Source of the DNA: Cucumis sativus
Taxonomy: Eukaryota; Streptophyta; Magnoliopsida; Cucurbitales; Cucurbitaceae
Length of the DNA stretch: 64,000 bases
NCBI RefSeq assembly: GCF_000004075.3
Contig: NC_026660.2
Coordinates: 27,593,498 to 27,657,497, forward strand
Direction: 5' to 3'
The position numbers and the translations under genes were made by a program. This document shows positions 39,801 through 50,317 of this stretch, piece by piece. The notes under the pieces were generated by a model. That model was given only the letters and a program-made list of their open reading frames with translations. It did not search any database and was not told the origin of the DNA. Each line of letters begins with the position of its first letter. Positions within the stretch are counted from its first letter, which is position 1.

Positions 39801-40869
39801 TTTATAAGAAAACTTTTGGGAGAATAAATATTGATTTTCTTTATTGTATTTTTTTTAAAACGAGGGATTCGTAATTTTACAAATTTTAAAATAAGATATA
39901 TAACTATGAATTTGGATCTATAAATCAATTAATGATTTTAAAAGATTATAAATGAAGATGGAACACTTTTCAAATATAGAAAAATAATAGACAATAATAT
40001 ACACTTGACCCAATTCAATAGGCAATTATTTTTAAATGTAGAAAAATATATCAAAATATTTTCGAACAATTTTAATAAATTTTAGTCTATTAATCGTTTT
40101 TTCTTTCTATAAAAAAAAGTAAATAATTTGTTTTTTTATTATAATTATTTAAAAACCCAATAAAATTTATATAAAATCTTAAAATAGTCAAACTTTGCGT
40201 AGTCACATTGACTCCAAGAGAAAAGAAAAAAAGAAAAAAAAAAAAGAAGAAGAAGAAGCAATAAATTCATTAAATAGATGACATAAATTAAGGAGACATT
40301 TTGACTTGTAACATTCTACAATAGAATTGGAAAAGAGCTTTAAACACGCAACAACAAACCCATTACTTCCCCAACATTTTTACATTATATCTTTATCTTT
40401 CTTTCTTTCTTTTTTAAAAATAAAATATATAAAGTTGAAGAAAGATGATGAAGAAAGATCTGTAGGATAATTTTAATTGGGCAGTTAAGTTAAGTTAAGT
40501 AAAGAGTTGATGGGAGGCAGAGGCAGCTTAAACTTAAAGCAACATAAATTAGAATTAGATTTGATGATAATCCCCCTAAGATAAGTAGGGTAATTAAGGT
40601 CATTAATTTGGCTCATCGAGCTTTGTACCAAAATTTGCCAATTATAATGGGTTAATTATGGATAAGTCGACAAGGCAAAGAAGCCTTAATGGGATTCCAT
40701 TTCATTGGCCTTCCTCTCTTATTTTAATTTCCTTCTTGTGGCTAATCTAATTATTATTTGTGTTAGCAAAGCATCATATAAAATCGGCAGTCAACCAAAA
40801 ATGATGCCCTACTTTAGTTCAACCTTTTAATTCTAATTATTAAAGTTCTGCTGCTTTAGGCCATCACCT

Positions 40870-40896
40870 ACACACACACACACACACACACACACA
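40870..40896. repeat. (CA)n microsatellite
   Basis: About 13 CA units in the SRS-PMT27 spacer, 2 kb upstream of PMT27. Confidence 0.92.
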
Positions 40897-41804
40897 GTTG
40901 CATAATCAAATTATATGTATATTCTTTTTCTTTTTCTATATGCTTTCTTTTAAATATCATTTTTACTCTTTTTACTTCCCTCCATATACTTTTAATACAT
41001 TTTAAATTTAACATTCAAATTTATTATTATTTTCTTTTATCAATTTTTCTTAAATAGTAATGTAAGAAAAATTGAATTTGTAAAATTGAACAAATCTAAT
41101 CAAAATACTAAAATTAAAATGATATCTTAACCTAATAATATTTAGTAGGAGTTGAAGCAATCCAATATATATATAGCTAGCTTATCTTTTTCTTTAATCA
41201 TTCAATTTGTTGGTAAATAAGTTTAACACTATTAAAGTTTGAGTGCATGTTAGATAAAATTGAAGCTTTCATACTGCATTTGATTAAAAAGAAAAACATT
41301 TGTCACATCAATAAGATAAATATATATATATGTGTTTTGTGTGTTTATAAAAATTAGGATGTGAGCAAATAAACAATATAAGAAATGATGAGGAAGAGAA
41401 GAAAGAAAAATATGGAGAAAAGGAAGGGCAAGGTTTTCGGAGAAGAACATAACCTTTGGGAACACTCATCATTAAAATTTGTTCCTTGATTTGACAAGCC
41501 ACCTCAGCATACAAACACACTTACAATAACATTTAATAGGCCCCATCACTCCACATATACACACATTACACACACTCATTTTGTTGCTTAATCTTAATCA
41601 TTCTTAATTATAAGAAGAAGTAAATATGAACAAAGTTCAATTATAGCAATAATTCAAAATCACATTCATACACACACACACACATATATATACTGGTTGA
41701 CACGATGTAAACAGAAGGTAAGAATAAGAAGGCCCTCATATGATGAGTGATATTGTGGATTATCTTAGGCTTTTGCAGTGAAAAAAAGAAGAAGAATGGG
41801 TCAG

Positions 41805-41842
41805 GGCCCATTAATGTAAAAATCTCTTTAATGTATTGGGCC
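41805..41842. promoter_or_regulatory. Paired site II elements, about 1.05 kb upstream of PMT27
   Basis: GGCCCA at 41805-41810 and TGGGCC at 41837-41842 form an inverted pair. They are far from the PMT27 ATG compared with other pairs in the window, so they may serve an unrecognised transcript or be fortuitous. Confidence 0.35.
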
Positions 41843-42887
41843 ATTTCCAACCACAAGAAGATTTTATCCCATTATTCTCCATTTCACTGTATTTGATTCT
41901 CATCCTCCCATCTTCTTCTTTTTTCTTCTTTAGGGAATAATTGAACTCAATGTTTTCATATACTTTCTTCAACCTTATATAAAATAATACAACACTTTTC
42001 AATTTGGCTCTTTTTTTGCCCCCTCTTACTATATTATTGATATTGAGTTCTCTAGTTTCCTCTCGGGAGATGTATAATTTTAAAATGACTTTAATACTGT
42101 TCTAACATTCCAAATTTTACTTAACTAATAAATTATCAAGTTCAATATTATCATTAACCAAAAGATTAGTGATTTGTATCCTCTTCTACTTGGTAACGTT
42201 GATACAAGGCTCGTAATTAAGAGGCATAGACTAATCTTCTTTCCTGAAAAATCAACTATATTTTTTTTTATAGTAATATTGTGTAGATTAATGGTTCAAA
42301 TTCACATGCTAACATAACTAACTACTTCTCTAATCATAAAAGATGGATGAGCAACCATGCGTTGCTTATAATATTTGAGAGATTTAACATGTTTGTTATA
42401 CGTGCATTTCATTGTATAAATAATAACATCTCAATTTAGTTTTAGTAATATTCTTATTGTGAACTCATTGTTCGATAGCATCTTAAAATAGATACTAGCT
42501 AGATGTGGGGGAAGAGACCATAACTTTAACAATGAAAAAAAAGAAAGAAAAAAGACAAGGACAAATGGAAGAGAAGGAATGTTGCATGGAATGAAAGTAG
42601 GAGACGAAAGAGAAGGAAAAGACAATGGATCTAATTGTCCCATTCAGCAGAATTATTATATGGCCAATTTCGATTGTTCATTTCAAAAAAACTTGGGTGT
42701 GTCTCCGAGTCCTTTGGATCTTTAAACCTTCCAAATTTAGAATCCTTTGTCTCTCTTCCACAATTCCCCTTTTCTCATGTTTCTCTATCCTCTTCCCATA
42801 TTATTATTATTGTTGTTATTCCTTCCCCTTTGAACTCACCATTAACAAAACTCCAAGCTTCCTCACTTTCATTTTCCTTCTCTCCTT

Positions 42888-45800
42888 ATGGCTCTTGGAA
42901 GGCCTCGTAGTAGCAAAAGATCATCCTCCTCTTCTTCCTATGCTTCAACCGTTACAACTGTCGTCTTCTTAGCCTTATGTGTTCTTGGAGTATGGATGCT
43001 GACCTCCAACTCTGCTGTTCCCCCGCAAACCACCACTCGCACTTCTTCTGACTCTTCAACTTCCTCCACCTCCACCATTGCCACCACCACTGACTTTGTG
43101 TCTTCCTCTGAGGAACCCCAACTCCCCAAATCCGAGGACAAAGAGTCCACTCCTGCCTTTGAGGATAATCCTGGTGACCTCCCTCTTGATGCGATTAAAT
43201 CCGATGATAGTTCTAATATTGTTAGCGATAATGATGCAAAATCTCGTGAGGATCGTCCCAAGGATAACGCCAATGATGTGCAAGAACCTAGAGATAACAA
43301 TGAGGCTCAATTGTCGGAAGAGAGTACAATGACTCAAAACCAACAAGTGGAAGCAACCCAAAAAATTGAAGAGAAATTAGATTTGGGAGGAAACCAAGAA
43401 CAAAATACTAATTTACCTGATCAAAGCAATGAATCAACAGAGCATGTAGAATCTGACAATAGTAAATCCAATGATACACCCAATGATACATCGTTGGAAA
43501 TCAATGGGCAAGAACAACAGCAGCAGCAGCAACAACAACCGGAAGAACCTGAAAACAACGCTAATCCACAAGATATTCAAGCAACAATCGCAAACATAGA
43601 GCAACAACAAGCAACCGATATCCCGGAAATAAGTGGAGACTCCCAAAACGATCAACCGAAACTTGGGACTGAAGGCGAAAAAATTACACAAGAACCTGAA
43701 ATTCATAACCAGGATGATGATAAGGCCCAACAACAGACACAACAGCAACAAGAACAGGACAGCTCAAACACGAATAACAACAATGAAGAAACTCCCTCAT
43801 TGGAGCAAAATCAACCACGAAAGAGACACCGAGGCAAAAATAAGTCAACTGAGGATCAAGAATCCCAACAAACAGAATCCAAAGAGAGCCAAGAAGTCCC
43901 AAAGGACTCGAAAACGGAAATCAAAGTGGAAGAGACAACTACAGCAGGGTCACTCGAGACCTCGGGGATACCCAAGGAGTCAAAGGAGTCCAAAAAGTCA
44001 TGGTCAACGCAGGCAGCGCAGTCAGAGAACGAGAAAGATCGTCGACGAGAAGAATCAAGCAGTGATGGCAGCATCTATGGGTACACATGGCAGATGTGCA
44101 ATGTCACAGCGGGACCTGATTACATTCCTTGTTTGGATAACGAGAAAGCAATTAAGCAGCTACGTACGACAAAACACTTCGAGCACAGGGAGAGACACTG
44201 CCCGGAGGAGGGACCTACCTGCTTGGTCTCTCTCCCGGAAGGTTACAAAAGATCCATTGAATGGCCTAGAAGTAGAGACAAGGTAATGTATAGACAGATG
44301 ATTCTGTGACTTGTGATTAGTCCATCACGAATCCTTCTGAACTTGATCATATCATTACTTGTCTTTGTTTGTGGATCGACATAGATTTGGTACCACAATG
44401 TACCACATACAAAACTTGCTGAAGTGAAAGGCCACCAAAATTGGGTCAAGGTCACCGGTGAGTTCTTGACTTTCCCCGGCGGTGGCACCCAGTTCATCCA
44501 CGGCGCTTTGCACTACATAGAATTTCTTCAACAAGTAAAACAAAATAACCTGAAAATCAAATTCCCAACTTGATTTCAATATTAGAATCCAATATAAACT
44601 AATATATCAATTCAATGCAGTCGGTACCGGATATTGCATGGGGAAAGAGAACAAGAGTGATATTGGACGTAGGCTGTGGAGTCGCCAGCTTCGGCGGCTT
44701 TCTGTTTGAAAAAGATGTGCTTACAATGTCGTTTGCTCCAAAAGACGAACATGAAGCTCAAGTCCAATTTGCCCTGGAGAGGGGAATTCCAGCCATTTCT
44801 GCTGTTATGGGCTCACAACGTCTGCCATTTCCAAGCATGGTTTTTGATACTATTCACTGTGCTCGATGTAGAGTGCCTTGGCATGTAGAAGGTTATATAA
44901 TCAATCATGGATTTCTTAGTCTTTATAATTTTTAATTACAATTTTAAAATGGTAAACAGTACCACTTTTTTCCGGATGATACAGGTGGAATGCTTCTTTT
45001 AGAATTGAATCGAGTGCTGAGACCAGGGGGTTTTTTTGTTTGGTCCGCAACTCCAGTGTACCAGACCCTAGAAGAAGACGTTGAGATTTGGAAAGGTGTG
45101 TTATTAGGCGAGAAACAAAACATGTTTAACAAATAAGCGACTGCATCACTTGTGGGTTTTTTTTTTCTTCAGAAATGTCTGCTTTGACGAAATCTATGTG
45201 TTGGGAGCTTGTGACAATTCAAAAGGACAAGCTGAACTCCGTAGGCGCTGCCATTTACAGGAAACCAATCTCAAACGAATGCTACGATCAAAGAAAACAC
45301 AAGCGTCCCCCAATGTGCAAAAACGATGACGACCCAAACGCTGCATGGTAACCAAGGCATAGGGATATCTTGTGCGCTGCTTTTTACAATCGTTTTAGTT
45401 AATGATTAGTTTGATTTGATTTGCATTGGACTTTCATTTTCAGGTATGTGCCACTGCAGGCATGCATGCACCGTGCGCCGGTTGACAACACTGTGAGAGG
45501 AAGCAGCTGGCCAGAGCAATGGCCTCAGAGGTTGCAAGCACCACCTTACTGGCTAAATAGCTCCCAAATGGGGGTTTATGGCAAACCGGCTCCTCAAGAT
45601 TTCTCAACTGATTATGAACATTGGAAAAGAGTAGTGAATAAAACTTACATGAATGGATTAGGCATAAATTTGTCCAACATTAGGAATGTGATGGATATGA
45701 GATCTGTTTATGGCGGGTAGAGTAGTTCATTCTGTTTCTTTTCAACTCACCCACAATTTATAACTTCCACTGCAAACATTTAACATCATGTAAACATTGT

Positions 45801-46309
45801 GATTGCAGGTTTGCAGCAGCTCTGAGAGACCTTAAAGTCTGGGTAATGAATGTGGTGAATATTGACTCTCCCGATACACTTCCAGTGATCTACGAGCGCG
45901 GTCTCTTCGGAATTTACCATGATTGGTGTGAATCCTTCAGCACATATCCAAGAACATATGATCTACTACATGCTGATCATCTTTTCTCCAAATTGAAAAA
46001 GAGGTAGTAGAGAAACTTACTGAAGTCCTCCATTTATGTGTTCTTTTAAGCTTCTCCTGCAAAAATAAAGACTACCTTTTTCTCTTGTATAGATGCAAAC
46101 TGCAACCTGTCTTGGCAGAGGTCGACCGAATAGTAAGACCTGGAGGCAAATTGATCGTTCGAGATGAGTCCAGTACAATTGGAGAAGTGGAGAACTTGTT
46201 GAAGTCTCTCCGTTGGGAAGTTCACCTGACCTTCTCCAAAAACCAGGAAGGGCTGCTGAGTGCTCAGAAAGGTGATTGGCGACCAGATACTTATGCTGAG
46301 TCTTCCTGA
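42888..46309 (+). CDS. PMT27: Probable methyltransferase PMT27-like (QUA2/DUF248 family)
   Basis: A type II Golgi membrane protein with an S-adenosylmethionine-dependent methyltransferase domain. Relatives such as QUA2 are implicated in pectin homogalacturonan methylation. Eight exons join to 928 residues: 42888-44282, 44385-44534, 44621-44891, 44985-45095, 45173-45347, 45444-45716, 45809-46003 and 46093-46309. A signal anchor occupies about 18-41 ([18 protein letters not shown]). It is followed by a very long Gln/Asn/Glu/Ser-rich luminal stem to about 390, all within exon 1 and including a nine-Gln run. The catalytic part starts near YIPCLDN (about 411). SAM motif I ([13 protein letters not shown]) is at about 529-541, and PFP and [15 protein letters not shown] follow. 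The second methyltransferase-like half contains [16 protein letters not shown] and [15 protein letters not shown]. The long stem and total length match Arabidopsis PMT27 (At3g51070) rather than the shorter PMTs. Confidence 0.95.
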
Positions 46310-47035
46310 TTTTGTAGACAAAACAAGCATCCAATTCTAATAAGATTACCCCTTAGAAAGATTTCTAGACCAGCTAGAATCTTCGAAAGAGTTGCAGTAG
46401 GTAAAATAGGTGCATACCTCGCTTGCAATCAGCTGCTTTGAAACTGCGAGTGCTTCAGTAAAGAAAGAGAGATATTTGGTCCACAAATTATTAGAATTAT
46501 CCATAAAGTTAAAAATCATTACAAGATATTGTATTTTGACACTCTAGCTGGAAGAAAATATATTTAAAGTTAATGTGTTCGTTCCAGCTTCTTGGGAAAA
46601 TACAGGCACTTTGTCTCCACTGGATAGATGGTTCTTCTAAACAGAAGCTCAACTCATATTGCTGGCTAATTTTTAATCAGAAGCTTGCCCCTTAATTCAA
46701 TAGCCTAAATTTTATCACTAACATAGGAATACTTCAAATTAAAGCTTCAGCACAAAATTCATCTTCAATATGTGCGCCACTACAACATTGGTGAGACACA
46801 GCAAAAGCAATAGAATATCCAAATCAAACACCTTTTGAACATGGCTTTCATATAATGAAAAGAAAAAATGCAGATTCTCATTAAAGTAGAGGGCGAAATT
46901 TGCAACAGAATTCTCTGTTGCAGAGTTCAAACGAATAACAAATATTATCAAAAGTTTTCACAACGTTAAACTCATCTACACAGCTCATGTAGCTTAAGTT
47001 CAATAAATATGTGGTTCATCGTTCCAAGAAGGCAA
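46310..47035. other. Convergent spacer, PMT27 to glutaredoxin
   Basis: Shared 3' flanks of two convergent genes, 726 bp between stop codons. AT-rich, with no protein-like frame. The 3' UTRs may approach or overlap each other. Confidence 0.6.
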
Positions 47036-48278
47036 TCAAGTTGAAGCCAGAAGTTTCTGCAACTGACCATTGGCAACCGCAGCCTTCAGATCTGTAAAAA
47101 GTATGAAACCACACCGAACCAAACAGTGATGGAAATGAGAAATTTACTCTACTAGAAAAAGACATGAAGAATTCTTTTAATAATAAAGGAGCTGAGAGAG
47201 CTCACCATCAGAGCCACCAATGTGCTTGCCATTCACAAAAATTTGAGGAACAGTCCGCTTTCCAGTCAGGTCTAGTAGAACACTCTGAATTTGAGATCCA
47301 TCATCTGAGTAAATGTAGATACTCATTATGTGGTCATGAAAAATGAAAATGCTTCTTCAAACAATCATTAATATTGGAAACGATCAACAAAATTAAACAG
47401 TTATACCTCGAAGATCAAGCTCCACAACAAAAGGTTTTTCATGGAGTTCGCTGAATATACGTTTGGCACCCAAGCAATATCTTCCAGAAAAATAAAACAA
47501 CATTAGAATATGAGTCGCTCGATAATTAGAAAGGAACAGAGAGAAACATTTAAAGGACCATATTTTGAAGTTCTTCAGTTTTTGTATACGAAGATTCTTT
47601 CTTTCCATTTTAGAAGAAACACAAGGCATGGTTTAATTATAGATGAAATAACAAAACCAGGAGAGAGAGGAAAGAAAACAGTTTGCAGTTGGAACCACCA
47701 AGAAAGAGATGAAGAATTCCAACCCAATATCAAGAAAGAAAATTTTCTGGCTCTGTCAAAATGGGGCCGACTAATTTGTTCAGATGGAGATATAAGCTAC
47801 TTTCTTCGAGTCCAAAATTGGTCAAAGACAAGTGAATGAATAACTCGTATATCCTATATTCATTTCTCGAAAAGCCGGGATTCGCTAATATTAGAATTTC
47901 AGGTTCATTGGCAGCAAACAACTCATTAAAAAAATGATTGCTGATCGACTGATAACAATGTGCAGACATGCCGCAACGAGCCACGGAATAATTCAGGGAA
48001 TAGGAAAAGGAAAAAATATATATATAAATAAAGCGTGTGTTTGTCTAATTAAAAAAAGGGAAAGAGAAGAAAAGAACATACGGGCAGTAGGATTTGGAGA
48101 ACATAGCAATCCTGTTAGAGTAGATGACGTTCTGAACGAAAGCGGAAGTGGAAGTGGCAGCTTCAGCTCCGGTAAGGGCATCTCTAGGATAAAGGGCGGC
48201 GAGAGTGATCACCGCCAGAACCAGAGTCAACTGAAAATGAAATCCCCGCATCATCGTCGTCGTCGTCGTCGTCATCAT
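47036..48278 (-). CDS. GRXC3: Glutaredoxin, CPYC class, secretory (GRXC3-like)
   Basis: A glutathione-dependent thiol-disulfide oxidoreductase. The N-terminal hydrophobic segment ([18 protein letters not shown]) suggests a signal peptide or membrane anchor, as in GRXC3/C4 of the secretory pathway. Four exons join in phase to 141 residues: 48082-48278, 47407-47480, 47206-47304 and 47036-47091. The active site CPYC (about 65-68) is split by intron 1, which falls inside the Pro codon. The conserved [17 protein letters not shown] lies in exons 3 and 4. The stretches SAFVQN and KRIFSEL-(HEK)-PFVVELD resemble Arabidopsis GRXC3 (At1g77370) more than GRXC4. The start is ambiguous: the first 10 residues ([10 protein letters not shown]) come from an ACG triplet repeat, and translation could begin at Met9 or Met10. 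Site II motifs sit 60-80 bp upstream. Confidence 0.93.
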
Positions 48279-48741
48279 CCTCCACCAAAATTACACACAA
48301 TCCTTCGACACTCTAAATCTCCGTATATATCATGAGGCCCATTTGGCCTACTGGGCTTTTGACGGGTCATCACCCTCTTTTTTTGTTCCTCCACTACCTA
48401 ACCGACACTTCATTCAAAAATATCAAAATTATATTTTTTGATTATTTGACCAGTTTTTTCTTTTCTTTAAAATGAAATGAAATTCGAATTCTAATTGAAT
48501 GACTGACAAAAATCAATATCATCGATTGCTTAATGTCGAATCAGTTAAAAGGGTTTCGCATAAAATCTCGTGCTGTGCTATGACAAATGAATTGTGTTTA
48601 TTGGCCTTCATCTCACTGAACAATTGTTCTTAAAGAAACAGATACAGATTCAATTTAATTTGAACTCGTTGAGTTTACAACAGCAAACAGATTCAATTTT
48701 CAATTACAAACTGGGGCTGGAGGAAGCCTGAAATTGAAATC
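48279..48741. other. Glutaredoxin promoter and 3' flank of the next minus-strand gene
   Basis: A 463-bp tandem spacer. The left 100 bp holds the site II pair; the rest is AT-rich 3' flank. No gene seen. Confidence 0.6.
48336..48357. promoter_or_regulatory. Paired site II elements, glutaredoxin promoter
   Basis: GGCCCA at 48336-48341 and TGGGCT at 48352-48357 lie 58-79 bp upstream of the glutaredoxin ATG at 48278. The spacing and closeness to the start make a core-promoter role likely. Confidence 0.6.
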
Positions 48742-48990
48742 TCAACAATTGGGGGGCGCCGAACCTTTCTCGCAAAGCTTGTTGTAATCTTCAAGCTCTT
48801 CGTAATACACGTCCCACACACATCGAACACATCCACTCCCACAACAATCCCCCGGCAACGGCTTCTCCGGCGGCGGTGGCAATTTCACCATCTCCTCTTT
48901 CTCTTTCTCTTTCTCTGCTTTCTCCTCCTCCACGCCTTTCTTCTTCGAATCAACTGATGATTGCATTTCTCTGGTTCCCTCGCTAGCCAT
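48742..48990 (-). CDS. Small oxidoreductase-like domain (OXLD1-type) protein
   Basis: An 82-residue protein with a charged Lys/Glu-rich N-terminal half (about 15-36). It then has the conserved PPPPEKPLPGDCCGSGCVRC-VWDVYYEELEDY block, the signature of the oxidoreductase-like N-terminal domain seen in animal OXLD1 and many plant proteins. Its biochemical function is not established. The four Cys in DCCGSGCVRC could bind metal or form disulfides. The start at 48990 gives MASEGTREM. The same frame is open upstream, with Mets at 49056 (MRRVPTKIIPNFQSSRIYPN) and 49233. The 49056 start would add a basic, Ser/Arg-rich segment resembling a mitochondrial presequence. Four site II motifs lie just upstream, a promoter type common for mitochondrial genes. 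The domain is clear; the start is not. Confidence 0.85.
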   Translation of the reverse strand: MASEGTREMQSSVDSKKKGVEEEKAEKEKEKEEMVKLPPPPEKPLPGDCCGSGCVRCVWDVYYEELEDYNKLCEKGSAPPNC

Positions 48991-49295
48991 GATCGAATTA
49001 GGGTAAATTCTTGACGATTGGAAATTGGGAATTATTTTGGTAGGGACTCGTCTCATAGCCCAGGGAAGAAATGGCCGCACATACTCTGGCCTTAATCGGC
49101 GAAGACAATTCGAATTATGATTCGATAAAGATGACAGAAAAAGGTAATTGGGAGCAAAATTTAGGTCGATCAATTTCATAAAATAGATCGCCCCCGACAG
49201 CCAATTGTAGCTACTTGTCGTCGGAAGGGTCAAACTTGTTCAAAATTGGGTGCCCTAATTATCGTCGCTCCAAAACCGACGACACGGCGCCGCCA

Positions 49296-49340
49296 TGGGC
49301 TTTAATTGGGCCACTGGCCCAATTAACAATTTCCAGCCCA
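49296..49340. promoter_or_regulatory. Cluster of four site II elements
   Basis: TGGGCT (49296), TGGGCC (49307), GGCCCA (49316) and AGCCCA (49335) fall within 45 bp upstream of the small OXLD-like gene. The cluster forms near-palindromic pairs. It is the densest in the window and probably the core promoter of that gene. Confidence 0.65.
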
Positions 49341-50317
49341 AATCCAAAGGAAATTGCTCAGAAAAAGTGTAAATACATATTTTAAAAATGAAATGGAAGA
49401 TTGCAAATTGACATTATTCTTTATTGTATTATTATTATTATTTTGCAAATTGACATTTTGTATCGTATTAGATTTTGATCACATGATGTTTGTGACATAC
49501 GAGGTTTCGATAGTATGGGCTAAGTCATGCATCGGAAGGAAACCATGTTTTTTTTTTCGGTTGTCTTGTCTTATTCAATTTTCTATATGTTTATACCTCA
49601 CTTTTCATTACTTCCAAAAAACAAATGAGAAATAAAAAGACGATTTTTCCATTATATTATATATTTCTATTCTAATTGTTTCTTACCAAGGACTAATGGT
49701 GAAAAAGTCATCAGTGTGCATACAACACCAGTCTTTTGTTTTTACAGGGGATATTCTAACACACACACACACTCGTGTATGTACACTGACGATGGTAGAA
49801 GGAGATTTGGCAGTGTTTTTGTTATCTTTGCTTTGCTTTGTCTCAAACCCATAATCTATAGGCAGTAAAATGAAATAAAGAAAGAAGTAAATAAGGGGGC
49901 TCTTAGTAGTTTCTAAAGATAAGAATTAAATGGATAAAAAATAAAGAATGGAATAAAGGAGGTTGATAACTATAACGGTCTTGAAGCATATAATAAATGC
50001 ACACACACTGGAGACCCAATTGAAGCGTGTACATTAGGGGGGATCACAAGACAATGGTGAACGACTCCTTACTCTTCCACTACGCCACTCGATGATCCAT
50101 CACATTCCACATTTTTCCATTTAAACCCACTAGATTCCCCCCCCTGCCTCAATCCATCAAACTCCCTGCCAATTGCCAAAACCACTCCTTAAAATATATT
50201 TAACTCCATATCCATTTCTTTTTCTTTTTTTTACCTTTACCGCTTTTGATCAGCCATCACAAGCAAGTTCTATATAATAACTTCTTCTCCCCTCCACCTT
50301 CCCATTCTCCTAAACCA
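49341..50317. other. Divergent spacer upstream of the LRR gene
   Basis: Upstream flank of the intronless LRR gene. Short repeats include (CA)n at about 49762-49771. The last 250 bp are C/T-rich and probably hold its promoter and leader. No other gene seen. Confidence 0.55.

Larger units (their letters stand above)
30771..42887. other. 12-kb divergent spacer between SRS and PMT27
   Basis: The largest gene-free stretch. The first 800 bp is CT-rich, with the GCC-box-like element and a G-box (cacgtg at 31304-31309), and is the likely SRS promoter. Further right it holds a GC-richer island near 32725-32770, (CCCT)6 at 32816-32839, many (TA)n, (TTTC)n and (CA)n tracts, and paired GGCCCA/TGGGCC motifs at 41805-41842. 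The last few hundred bases are the PMT27 promoter and leader. I see no convincing protein, tRNA, LTR or transposase remnant. Confidence 0.55.

Noticed and set aside
43633-44286. Basic, Lys/Arg-rich 217-residue frame inside PMT27 exon 1
   Set aside because: It is the shifted reading of the Gln/Glu-rich stem and has no recognisable domain.
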